Source: Candidatus Peregrinibacteria bacterium (GTDB taxonomy: Bacteria; Patescibacteriota; Gracilibacteria; UBA1369; LOWO2-01-FULL-3). Taken from it: 64,000 nt of DNA. The number at the start of each line of letters is the position of its first letter. Position 1 is the stretch's first letter. The DNA lies in the NCBI GenBank assembly GCA_018655275.1, contig JABIJZ010000004.1, forward strand, positions 62,001-126,000. Reading direction: 5' to 3'. Below are positions 1 through 7,268 of this stretch, piece after piece. Under the pieces are notes generated by a model, which was given only the letters and a program-made list of their open reading frames with translations, was not told the DNA's origin and ran no database searches. The position numbers and the translations under genes were made by a program.

Positions 1-730
1 AAACTGGAATTGGGTTTGAACGAATCGAGTTTGCAATTGTAGTTAACTCGTCTTTCTTAAAATGCTTCTTTAAGCTCTTGCAAGTATAACTCATGCCCTG
101 CCAATCCTCGAAAGACCTTTCCTCATTTGATGCTACAATTTTCATTGCGCTTTTTGTGCCAATTGCCCCTGCTATTTCATTTAATTTCGTGACTTGTTTT
201 TTCTTATTTTCTGTTGTGGTTTCCTTTTTCTCGTAATGTGATTCGAATCTCTTAAGAATCTCGGCCCAATGGTAATTTTCGCCTCCCATTACAAATGTGG
301 ACGTATCATTTAGGTTTATTTTTAATTCTTTGAACTCAGGGTTTTTATCAAGAAATTCTGTCACAAACTTAAGCCGTTCTGGAGCAGCTTCCTCGTCCGT
401 GATTGATTCGAGAAGTCCGTCTAGCTCATCAAGTGTGACTTCTACCAACCCCTGCAAAGCAACATCGTCCTGGAGCTCGTTGTCTTTGAGCTTTGAGGCA
501 GCTCTTTCCAAGATTCCCTCTAGGTGATCTTCAAAAACTTTTTTTGCGTCATTCGCCACTGGGTCACCTAAATATGCCCCTAAAGTCTGGGAGATGTTTT
601 GTGTTTTTGCAGCAATCTGTTCTTCGTATTCAACTGAGACATTCATTTCTTCGCCATTAGCCAGCTCGTTCAGCTGGTCTGTTTCGTCGATTTTCGCTAC
701 TAACTGTTCTGCTTTTTCCAAGTGCCCCAT
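1..730 (-). CDS. Hypothetical protein, 3' end beyond window edge
   Basis: An open minus-strand frame starts at the ATG complementary to 728-730 and has no stop before the window edge, giving about 243 codons. The protein begins MGHLEKAEQLVAKIDETD and is acidic and hydrophilic, with no signal peptide or membrane segment. Only 2 bp separate it from the stop of the upstream 107-aa gene, so it is the third gene of the operon driven by the promoter at 1702-1730. I do not recognise the family. The operon also encodes a peptidoglycan-binding-domain protein, but that does not define its function. Confidence 0.7.
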   Translation of the reverse strand, partial: MGHLEKAEQLVAKIDETDQLNELANGEEMNVSVEYEEQIAAKTQNISQTLGAYLGDPVANDAKKVFEDHLEGILERAASKLKDNELQDDVALQGLVEVTLDELDGLLESITDEEAAPERLKFVTEFLDKNPEFKELKINLNDTSTFVMGGENYHWAEILKRFESHYEKKETTTENKKKQVTKLNEIAGAIGTKSAMKIVASNEERSFEDWQGMSYTCKSLKKHFKKDELTTIANSIRSNPIPV

Positions 731-732
731 GT

Positions 733-1056
733 TTATAAATTTTTTAGTAAATCGTCGGCCTGATCACTTTCATTCACCTCTACGAAAGACTTATATTCTT
801 TAAAGAATTTCTTAAATGCCGTCTCTTCTTCAGATAGCTCGGCTAATTTCTGCTTTAATATTTCTTCTTTATTGGATTTTTTTTGCTCTTTGAGTTTTTT
901 GTAGTCATCTAAAAATTTGGATAAAATCTTGTATGTATTACCAATCTGCTCTTTATTCATTTCATTAATTTGAGCTTCTATTTTCTCTATGGATTTTTTT
1001 TGGAACGCTGGGAGGGTTTTTAGTTCTGCCAATAATTCCTTTAATTTATTTAGCAC
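733..1056 (-). CDS. Small coiled-coil hypothetical protein
   Basis: A 107-aa, very Lys/Glu-rich protein that looks helical throughout, with heptad-like stretches such as LLAELKTLPAFQKKSIEKIE. It has no cysteines, signal peptide or membrane segment. It lies 21 bp after the peptidoglycan-binding-domain gene and 2 bp before the next gene, so it is cotranscribed with both. I know of no family; a structural or adaptor role would be a guess from composition only. Confidence 0.65.
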   Translation of the reverse strand: MLNKLKELLAELKTLPAFQKKSIEKIEAQINEMNKEQIGNTYKILSKFLDDYKKLKEQKKSNKEEILKQKLAELSEEETAFKKFFKEYKSFVEVNESDQADDLLKNL

Positions 1057-1077
1057 ATTTTTGAGTTATATTTCCCT

Positions 1078-1665
1078 TTAGCCTCTCCTGTCGCGAGCGG
1101 CTTTTTTTCTGTGGTAATTTGGATCTGTAATATCGAGGACTTGGCGTTTTCCAAAATGGCTGAATGAGCCTTTTTTCTTCTTTTTCGGTTTTTTTGTACG
1201 CCAATTTGTTGGATTCTTTTGCCAATCGAATTTTTCACCTTGGACAGCTTCCATTTTAGCTTTGGGAGCTTCTTTTTGCTTGTGATCTCCCGAAAAAGAT
1301 TCTTTTATTGCCACAAGAGTGTTTCTTCCTAGTTTTCCATCAACTACAAGATTGGAAAAGGATTGAAATGCTTTTATTGCAGCTTTTGTTTTAGGCCCCA
1401 TTATTCCATCGATTCCTCCTGGATCCAATGTTTCGTCCCCAAGTTTTATTGCAAGACCTTTTAGCAATTCTTGTGCGTCTTGGACGTCTTCTCTTCTTTG
1501 CTTCACATAACTAATTTTGTTTCCAATCCTGTTGCCTAAACGATCCAGAGCAACCTGTTCAGCTAATAGATTGCGGCCAGCTTTCAACTCTCCTTCAGAA
1601 TTTTCTGCTGGTTTTTCTGCCTGAAAAAGTTTTGCAGCACCTTTGAAAGCATCTAAAAATCCCAT
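1078..1665 (-). CDS. PG_binding_1-type domain protein, no signal peptide
   Basis: A 195-aa protein. Residues about 70-120 match a peptidoglycan-binding domain of the PG_binding_1 type, with the core GGIDGIMGPKTKAAIKAFQ and the repeated aromatic/VDGKLG pattern of the three-helix fold. The C-terminal third is very basic (KKPKKKKKG and RKKAARDRRG). There is no signal peptide or membrane segment, which is odd for a wall-binding domain. It is the first gene of a minus-strand operon with a good promoter at 1702-1730. A second signal-less protein with this domain is at 39666-41174. Confidence 0.75.
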   Translation of the reverse strand: MGFLDAFKGAAKLFQAEKPAENSEGELKAGRNLLAEQVALDRLGNRIGNKISYVKQRREDVQDAQELLKGLAIKLGDETLDPGGIDGIMGPKTKAAIKAFQSFSNLVVDGKLGRNTLVAIKESFSGDHKQKEAPKAKMEAVQGEKFDWQKNPTNWRTKKPKKKKKGSFSHFGKRQVLDITDPNYHRKKAARDRRG

Positions 1666-1701
1666 ATTTGTATTGTTATTTTTGTTTACGTTTTATGGTT
1701 T

Positions 1702-1730
1702 ATTATAACATTTCTTTGGGGTTTTGGCAA
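1702..1730 (-). promoter_or_regulatory. Promoter of the 1-1665 operon
   Basis: On the minus strand TTGCCA (1725-1730) is followed after 17 bp by a perfect TATAAT (1702-1707). The expected start is about 30 bp before the ATG at 1665. The -35 hexamer overlaps the -35 of the divergent promoter at 1724-1752 by five bases. Confidence 0.8.
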
Positions 1731-1752
1731 CCTACCGGTGATGGTGTATAAT
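1724..1752 (+). promoter_or_regulatory. Promoter of the EamA transporter gene
   Basis: TTGGCA (1724-1729), 17 bp, then TATAAT (1747-1752). The ATG at 1762 begins 9 nt after the -10, so the transcript is leaderless or nearly so. This also rules out the in-frame GTG at 1738, which lies upstream of the transcription start. Confidence 0.8.
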
Positions 1753-1761
1753 TCCCTCACT

Positions 1762-2649
1762 ATGTGGATTTTTCACTCATTATTGTCGGCTTTGGCTCAT
1801 TCTTTTCAGCTTAGTGTTGGGAAGAGATTGGTTGTGAAATTTAGTTCGTGGTTTGTAGCCTGGACGATGCATGTTGTGATGTTGGTGTTGTTTTTGATTT
1901 TTGGATATTTTACTTATCAAGGTGTGCCGTGGGAAAATGTTAGTTTTTCTGTGGCGATGGCTGTGGCTGTCGTGCCTTATATTTTTGGGTCGGTTGTTAT
2001 TATTGAGTCGACTAAGCGGTGCGATCTTTCGATTGTTGCGCCGATTGTGGCGCTGACTCCTATATTTATTGTTGTTATCGAATATTTTTGGTTGGGGGCT
2101 GTGCCCGGGCCTTATGGTTTTTTGGGAATCGGGATGGTGGTTCTTGGCGGATATATTTTGAATTTATCGAAGGCTAAGGGTGGAAAGATTTTTGAACCAA
2201 TTTTGTCTGTGTTTCGACGTGGGCAGGGGTTGTTTGCTTTGACTGGAGCGTTTTTGTTTGCGTTTAGTGCTACTGGATGCAAAGTCGCATTGCAGTATTC
2301 TGATGCCTATTCTTTTGCGACTGCGGTTTATGTTTTGTCGTTTTTTGCGATTAGTTTGGTCTTTGGAATATTACTGTCGTTTAGGGTTGTGAAGTTTCCG
2401 AAGTTTACTTTGAAGGATTCTGGATGGTTGGGGCTACATGGTGTTTTGTTATCTATCAATGGGCTAGCTAATCAACTTGCGTTTGCGTTGGCGGCTTATG
2501 CTTCGTATGTAATTTCTTTGAAGCGGATGTCGGCGTTGTTTGGAGTTGTGTTGGGAGTTTTGTTCTTCAAAGAGAAAGGTTTGTCTGAGAGAATGACTGG
2601 AGCTGTGGTGATGGTTGCTGGGGTTGTTGTGTTGGCGGTTTTTGGGTAA
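1762..2649 (+). CDS. EamA/DMT-family membrane transporter
   Basis: A 295-aa protein from the ATG at 1762, hydrophobic throughout with about ten membrane segments arranged as two five-helix halves, the layout of the drug/metabolite transporter superfamily (EamA). The second half ends with VVLGVLFFKEKGLSERMTG, a typical EamA ending where a short helix is followed by an F-x-E-K/R loop. The substrate cannot be read from sequence; relatives export amino acids, nucleotides or drugs. It is monocistronic: the next gene has its own promoter. Confidence 0.8.
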   Translation: MWIFHSLLSALAHSFQLSVGKRLVVKFSSWFVAWTMHVVMLVLFLIFGYFTYQGVPWENVSFSVAMAVAVVPYIFGSVVIIESTKRCDLSIVAPIVALTPIFIVVIEYFWLGAVPGPYGFLGIGMVVLGGYILNLSKAKGGKIFEPILSVFRRGQGLFALTGAFLFAFSATGCKVALQYSDAYSFATAVYVLSFFAISLVFGILLSFRVVKFPKFTLKDSGWLGLHGVLLSINGLANQLAFALAAYASYVISLKRMSALFGVVLGVLFFKEKGLSERMTGAVVMVAGVVVLAVFG

Positions 2650-2670
2650 AGGTGACGGCAGACCAACGGA

Positions 2671-2736
2671 TTTAAGAAAAATTTAAGTTTTATTTAAGGT
2701 GGATTTCAGCTTTTTGTAAGGTCCAGGTGATATGGT
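2671..2736 (+). promoter_or_regulatory. 11-bp repeat array promoter A (before the dockerin protein gene)
   Basis: Five contiguous 11-bp units at 2671, 2682, 2693, 2704 and 2715: three start TTTAAG, the fourth is TTTCAGCTTTT and the last is TGTAAGGTCCA. After exactly 5 bp comes TATGGT (2731-2736), preceded by TGA as an extended -10. There is no -35 hexamer. The predicted start near 2743 leaves a leader of about 46 nt with a small hairpin before the ATG at 2789. It is one of seven copies of this architecture in the window. Confidence 0.75.
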
Positions 2737-2788
2737 CCTGGGTGCTTTTTTGCGCAAGAAGGCACAAATATTTTAACCTCAAATTTTT

Positions 2789-4306
2789 ATGAAAAAGTTT
2801 TTGTGCAGTTTGGTTGCGGGAGTGTTGATTTTCGGTTCGTGGAGCGGGTGGTCTAGCGATGGACTGGATGTGGCGTGGGCCACTTCGGTCGGAGATGTTG
2901 TGATAAATGAAGTTGCTTGGGCAGGTACTGTGGATAATTCGAATGATGAATGGATTGAGCTTTATAATGCGAGTTCTTCTGCTGTTGATTTGAGTGGATG
3001 GTTTGTTGAGGACGATTATGCTTCGCAGTATTTGATTGAGGGCGGTGTGATTCCGGCTCATGGGTATTTCTTGATTGAGGATTCTGAGAGTGCTGTTTCG
3101 AATGTTTTGGCGGATGCTTTGGTTGGGCTTTCTTTAGCAAATAGTGGAGACACCTTGGTTTTGAAAGATTCGGCTGGAAGCGTCGTGGATACTGTGAATT
3201 CTGGTGGTGGAGCTTGGTATGCTGGAGATGGTACGTCTAAGGCTTCTATGGAGAGAATTGACCCGACTGCTGTTGTGGATAGTAGTGATAATTTTGCGTC
3301 GGCAACACTTGGTAATGGGTCTGTGGGCTCAAACGGCAGCGCCATTCTTGGGACTCCTGGTAGTCAAAATAGTGTGTATCAAGGGTCTTCTTCGTCCCCT
3401 ACTGTTGCTTTCGATTTGTCGGATGAAAATCCTTTGCCTGGGGAAGTTTTGACTGCGACTGTTATTGTGAGTAATGTTTCGGATCTTTTCGCTTATGGTT
3501 TTGACATTGTTTATGATCCGTTGGTTTTTGAGTATGTTTCTTCTTCGGAGGAAGTGTTTTTGAATTCTGGAGGTTCTATTTCTACTGCGTTTAATTCTGC
3601 ATTAGAAAATGGGCAAGCTGGGACTGTGATTATTGGAAATGCTAGATTGGGAGCTTCAAGCGGAGCTTCTGGAAGTGGAAACTTATTCACGCTTACTTTC
3701 AATGTAGTTGGCAGTGAAGGAGATGTGGCTGATTTGGTTTTTGGCGGTGGCAGCTTCTTGGCTGACACATCATCTGATATTTTGGTGAATTTTTCTTCAA
3801 GCTCTTTGAGCGTGAGCTCGAATTCTGTTGGAGGAGTTTCTGGTTTCGCTGTTACAGAGGGGGTTAATGCGTATGCTCTGGATTTGAGTTGGGAAGCGCC
3901 TTTAGAGGGAGCGGATAGTTATATAGTTGAAAGGCAGAAAGCGGATGGGTCTTTTGTTCAAATTGGGACTAGTACGGAGATAACTTTTATGGATAATGAT
4001 GATTTGAATTTTGGCGGGGGAATTGTGCCTGGAGTGTCTTACGTTTATAGAGTTAGAGCTGTAAAGAATGGTATCCAAAGTGCAGCTGCTGAGATAAATG
4101 GTTTGGAGAGCAGAGGGCTTGTAGGAGACAATAATCGGTCGGGGCGAGTTGATGGTAGAGATATAGAGGCATTGGCGAGATTGTATGGAACTGGGATAGA
4201 TGATGGAGATTTTGATACTTTGGTGGACACAACTTTTGATGGTTTGATTGATGGAAGTGACCTTATAGATATTGGTGCGAATTTCGGATTAACTTATTCT
4301 ATGTAA
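2789..4306 (+). CDS. Secreted lamin-tail, cohesin-like, FN3 and dockerin-like protein
   Basis: A 505-aa exported protein. Residues 1-31 are a signal peptide. Residues about 36-145 are a lamin-tail domain (VVINEVAWAG, then DEWIELYN and LSGWFVED). Residues about 205-345 resemble a cohesin fold (FAYGFDIVYDPLVFEYVSS). Residues about 352-440 are fibronectin type III. Residues about 447-505 look like a type I dockerin with two calcium loops, DNNRSGRVDGRD and DTTFDGLIDGSD. Lamin-tail domains often occur with surface nucleases, but no nuclease domain is present. It is driven by repeat-array promoter A and may be a surface factor of the inferred competence regulon. Confidence 0.8.
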   Translation: MKKFLCSLVAGVLIFGSWSGWSSDGLDVAWATSVGDVVINEVAWAGTVDNSNDEWIELYNASSSAVDLSGWFVEDDYASQYLIEGGVIPAHGYFLIEDSESAVSNVLADALVGLSLANSGDTLVLKDSAGSVVDTVNSGGGAWYAGDGTSKASMERIDPTAVVDSSDNFASATLGNGSVGSNGSAILGTPGSQNSVYQGSSSSPTVAFDLSDENPLPGEVLTATVIVSNVSDLFAYGFDIVYDPLVFEYVSSSEEVFLNSGGSISTAFNSALENGQAGTVIIGNARLGASSGASGSGNLFTLTFNVVGSEGDVADLVFGGGSFLADTSSDILVNFSSSSLSVSSNSVGGVSGFAVTEGVNAYALDLSWEAPLEGADSYIVERQKADGSFVQIGTSTEITFMDNDDLNFGGGIVPGVSYVYRVRAVKNGIQSAAAEINGLESRGLVGDNNRSGRVDGRDIEALARLYGTGIDDGDFDTLVDTTFDGLIDGSDLIDIGANFGLTYSM

Positions 4307-4317
4307 GTGTCTTGTGG

Positions 4318-4350
4318 GGCCCGCTTCTAGCGGGCCTCTTGTGTTCTTTA
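4318..4350 (+). terminator. Rho-independent terminator
   Basis: A 7-bp perfect stem, GGCCCGC (4318-4324) with GCGGGCC (4330-4336), and a 5-nt loop, followed by a T-rich tract. It lies 12 bp after the stop of the dockerin protein gene. Confidence 0.75.
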
Positions 4351-4362
4351 AATCAAATAATT

Positions 4363-5070
4363 ATGGAATCTATTGTGAATTTTTGGGAAGAGGATGCTGA
4401 CGAGAGCGCCGAGGTTTTAGAAGAAGGCTTGATGTCGGAAATTGGGATTGGATGGGAGTTTTTGAATCATGATATTTTGAAGATTTTTGTGACGGCCAAA
4501 GGTATGCAAACTCCCGTGCTTGGCACGGCGTTTCATTTGGATTTTGATGGGGAGGCGTTGGCGTTTTTGAGATATGACCCTGGAGAGTTTTTGGAGAGAG
4601 GCGGTGATCCTTTTTATTTGGTTCATAGCAAGAAAGATCATCTTGGGTTTGAGCTTGGGGAACTTATTTTTGGCGAAACGTTGCGGAGAGAGGATGATTT
4701 CCCTGTTGGGGATGGAGTTGTTGTGAATTTCTATTTCCAAGAAGTTAGTCCAGATGATGAGATGACTTATAAATTTGAATTTGATAAAGGTGTCGTCTCG
4801 ACTCTGGATACTGTGAGGCAAGATTTGGATCATGTGAGTTTTGTTGATGGGGAGTTTAGTCGTGGGATGATTTTTGAGGAGATTGGTGTCGATGCTGCTG
4901 GGAGTGATGCGGGGAAATTTGGCGCAAGTGTGTTGGAAGCTGTGCCTTCCGGATCTTATAGTTATGTGTGGTTTGTCATGGGGATTGCGTTGCTTTTTGG
5001 AGGCAGCGGGTTTTATTTAATCAAATCGAGGTTTTGGGAAAAATTTGATCTTTTTAAAAAGAGGGACTAG
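4363..5070 (+). CDS. Tail-anchored protein with possible cohesin-like domain
   Basis: A 235-aa protein from the ATG at 4363; an earlier in-frame start would run through the terminator. Residues about 35-165 are a beta-rich acidic domain with a cohesin-like layout (LKIFVTAKGMQTPVLGTAFH, then LRYDPGEFL and VVNFYFQEV). Residues about 203-224 form one membrane helix, followed by a basic tail ending FKKRD. No signal peptide is visible, so topology is unclear: the basic tail favours an outside N-terminus, but nothing shows how it would be exported. The position next to a dockerin-bearing protein is suggestive. The domain call is weak. Confidence 0.55.
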   Translation: MESIVNFWEEDADESAEVLEEGLMSEIGIGWEFLNHDILKIFVTAKGMQTPVLGTAFHLDFDGEALAFLRYDPGEFLERGGDPFYLVHSKKDHLGFELGELIFGETLRREDDFPVGDGVVVNFYFQEVSPDDEMTYKFEFDKGVVSTLDTVRQDLDHVSFVDGEFSRGMIFEEIGVDAAGSDAGKFGASVLEAVPSGSYSYVWFVMGIALLFGGSGFYLIKSRFWEKFDLFKKRD

Positions 5071-5073
5071 AAT
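5045..5073 (+). promoter_or_regulatory. Promoter of the polyprenol-kinase-like gene
   Basis: TTGATC (5045-5050), 17 bp, TAGAAT (5068-5073). The ATG at 5083 is 9 nt downstream, another near-leaderless start. The promoter lies inside the end of the preceding gene. Confidence 0.6.
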
Positions 5074-5082
5074 TGGCGCCAT

Positions 5083-5694
5083 ATGGGCCTTATTTCTGAA
5101 ATATCAAAAAAGAGAAAAACTAAATTGTTCAAGGAAATGGCAAGAAAGTTTTGGCATGTGGTTACCATGCTTTTTATTATATTTGGATACTTTTTTTTGG
5201 TGGAAACTTATTCGAAAGAGGTTGGACTTTTTGCAGTCTATGGGCTGCTTTTGGCTTTTATGCTGTTCGAGGGAATTCGGCTGAGTTATGTGCCTTATAT
5301 AACAAAACTTGTTGGGATTTTGCTGCGAAAACATGAATATGAAAAACCGAGCAGTCCTATTAATTTCTTGGCTGCGTTTATTATTGTTTTTTCTTTGGTG
5401 GAGCCGATTGTGGCTTTGGCAGCGATGTTGATGTTGGTTTTTGGGGACATGATGGCTGCGGTTATTGGAGTCCTTTTTGGGGAGACCAAACTGTTTGGAA
5501 AAAAGACTTATGTTGGGACGTTGGCGGGATTGGCTGCAAATCTGATTGTTGGGTTTGTTGTTTTGGCGGATCGGCCTGTGCTTTTTATTGCTATGGCGAT
5601 TGTTGCGACAGCGGTTGAGCTGTTTACCAACAAATTGGATGACAATTTAACTATACCTCTTACTACTGCCTTTGTTGGGCAAATAATTTTTTAA
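5083..5694 (+). CDS. Dolichol/polyprenol kinase or phosphatidate cytidylyltransferase family protein
   Basis: A 203-aa integral membrane protein with six or seven segments. Family features are the N-terminal ARKFWHV, the GDMMAAVIGVLFGETK loop, KKTYVGTLAG, and the late TNKLDDNLTIPL motif, which match the SEC59/CTP-transferase-like group (COG0170). Members phosphorylate dolichol, phytol or diacylglycerol with CTP, or make CDP-lipids; the substrate here is unknown. It ends 11 bp before gdhA and could be cotranscribed with it. Confidence 0.75.
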   Translation: MGLISEISKKRKTKLFKEMARKFWHVVTMLFIIFGYFFLVETYSKEVGLFAVYGLLLAFMLFEGIRLSYVPYITKLVGILLRKHEYEKPSSPINFLAAFIIVFSLVEPIVALAAMLMLVFGDMMAAVIGVLFGETKLFGKKTYVGTLAGLAANLIVGFVVLADRPVLFIAMAIVATAVELFTNKLDDNLTIPLTTAFVGQIIF

Positions 5695-5705
5695 CTTTAT
5701 ATTGT

Positions 5706-6959
5706 ATGTCTTTGTACGAAAACACTTTGGCGCAGATGAAAAAAGCTGCGGACACTATGAGTTTGGATCCGGAACTATATGCTGTTTTGGAAGAACCTAT
5801 GAGAATTGTGGAAGTTCATATTCCTGTGAGAATGGATGATGGGTCGTTGAAAGTTTTTACTGGATATCGATCTCAACACAACAATTTTGCTGGGCCTTTT
5901 AAAGGTGGAATCAGATATCATCAGCAAGTCGATCTTGGGGAGGTGAAGGCGTTATCTGCATGGATGACGATGAAAACTGGCGTAGTGGGAATCCCTATGG
6001 GAGGAGGAAAAGGTGGAATTATTGTGAATCCTAAGGAACTTTCTGAGGGTGAACTCGAGAGATTGTCGCGCGGATATGCACGATTGATCGCGCCTGTGAT
6101 TGGAGACCAAGTCGACGTACCAGCGCCTGATGTAAATACAACTGGCCAAATCATGTCTTGGATCAAAGATGAATATTCAAAATTTGTTGGCAAAGAAACT
6201 CCTGGAGTAATTACGGGGAAGCCTCTTGAGGATGGCGGAAGTTTGGGGAGGAACACTGCGACTGCTCAGGGTGGGATGTATGTTTTGGACAAACTTGCTG
6301 AAGAGAAAGGAATCGATCCTGCGTCTGCTAGTGTTGTGATTCAGGGTTTTGGAAATGCCGGACATTTCATGGCAAAAATGCTTCGTGAAAAAGGCTACGC
6401 AGTAAAAGGATTGGCTGATAGTCGCGGATGCATTGTGAGTGATAGTGGATTCGAGCCGGATGAGGTTTTGGAAATTAAGAAGGCTGAAGGTTCTGTTGTG
6501 AATGTTGAGGGGAAACCTGGGTATGAAGATGTTAGGACATGTTCGAGTGGTGAGTTTGTTGAGATGGAATGCGATATTTTGGTTTTGGCTGCTCTTGAGA
6601 ATCAAATCACTGGGGAGAATGCAGAAAACGTAAAAGCGAAATATATCATTGAGCTGGCGAATGGACCTATTAATCCAGAAGGAGACGCTATTTTGCAGGA
6701 AAAAGGTGTACTAGTTGTTCCTGATATTTTGGCTAACGCTGGCGGCGTGACTGTGAGTTATTTCGAATGGCATCAGAATGTAAATGATGAGAAATGGACT
6801 GCTGAGGAGGTCGATGAAAAGCTGACAAAAATAATGTACGACTCATATGTAAAAGTCGCTGAGAATCGGGACAAATATTCTTGTACAATGAGAATAGCCG
6901 CATTCATTACTGCGATGCAGAGATTGGATACTCTTTGGAAAGAAGGGAAAAAGATTTAG
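5706..6959 (+). CDS. gdhA: Glutamate dehydrogenase (Glu/Leu/Phe/Val family)
   Basis: A 417-aa protein, the usual length for hexameric glutamate dehydrogenases. It has the substrate and catalytic Lys region (GPFKGGIRYH, MGGGKGGI), the PAPDVNT segment and the Rossmann motif GFGNAGHFMA near residue 218. It interconverts glutamate with 2-oxoglutarate and ammonium using NAD(P). With ppdK just downstream and pckG in the window, it can feed amino-acid carbon toward PEP. There is no Shine-Dalgarno sequence. The stop overlaps the convergent 60-aa gene by 4 bp. Confidence 0.92.
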   Translation: MSLYENTLAQMKKAADTMSLDPELYAVLEEPMRIVEVHIPVRMDDGSLKVFTGYRSQHNNFAGPFKGGIRYHQQVDLGEVKALSAWMTMKTGVVGIPMGGGKGGIIVNPKELSEGELERLSRGYARLIAPVIGDQVDVPAPDVNTTGQIMSWIKDEYSKFVGKETPGVITGKPLEDGGSLGRNTATAQGGMYVLDKLAEEKGIDPASASVVIQGFGNAGHFMAKMLREKGYAVKGLADSRGCIVSDSGFEPDEVLEIKKAEGSVVNVEGKPGYEDVRTCSSGEFVEMECDILVLAALENQITGENAENVKAKYIIELANGPINPEGDAILQEKGVLVVPDILANAGGVTVSYFEWHQNVNDEKWTAEEVDEKLTKIMYDSYVKVAENRDKYSCTMRIAAFITAMQRLDTLWKEGKKI

Positions 6960-7138
6960 GCCTGATCCTCTAACTTTTTGAGTATCTTCTCAGGATTTTC
7001 GTTCATCTTGGCGATACGTTCTTCACGTTCCCTTTTCTTTTGTATTGCGAGGCGTTTTTTGGGATCTATGGGGTCGCCTTTGCAAAAGACTGGCTTGCCG
7101 CGTTTTCCTACTGGATTAAATTCTGAGGGGTCGCGCAT
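6956..7138 (-). CDS. Small basic hypothetical protein
   Basis: A 60-aa, highly charged protein (KKRLAIQKKREREERIAKMN) with one cysteine and no membrane segment. It is convergent with gdhA, overlapping its stop by 4 bp, and divergent from ppdK. I do not recognise it. Its start at 7138 and position in the only gap between two metabolic genes make it plausible, but coding support is modest. Confidence 0.5.
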   Translation of the reverse strand: MRDPSEFNPVGKRGKPVFCKGDPIDPKKRLAIQKKREREERIAKMNENPEKILKKLEDQA

Positions 7139-7201
7139 GGTTTAATTCTTCAATTTTTTATTAATTTAACATAAGAACTCTTTTACCGCTACCGCACTTG
7201 A

Positions 7202-7230
7202 TTGAAACTAAAATATCATTTTTCTATACT
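7202..7230 (+). promoter_or_regulatory. Promoter of ppdK
   Basis: TTGAAA (7202-7207), 17 bp, TATACT (7225-7230), giving a leader of about 32 nt before the ATG at 7269. No Shine-Dalgarno sequence is visible in the leader. Confidence 0.7.
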
Positions 7231-7268
7231 GCAACTATTGGTTTTAAGGGCTTTTAATCCTCTCATTT

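Noticed and set aside
733-1238. Overlapping small frames on both strands around 594-1238
   Set aside because: They are shadows of the minus-strand operon; only the 1-730, 733-1056 and 1078-1665 frames fit the promoter and spacing.
1738-1761. GTG start of the EamA transporter at 1738
   Set aside because: It lies upstream of the -10 element and so is not transcribed from the recognised promoter.
2671-2725. 11-bp repeat arrays as CRISPR repeats
   Set aside because: Units are contiguous 11-mers with no spacers and sit at fixed distance from -10 elements; no cas genes are present.
2789-5070. Cellulosome cluster
   Set aside because: No glycoside hydrolase or scaffoldin is present; only isolated cohesin/dockerin-like modules.
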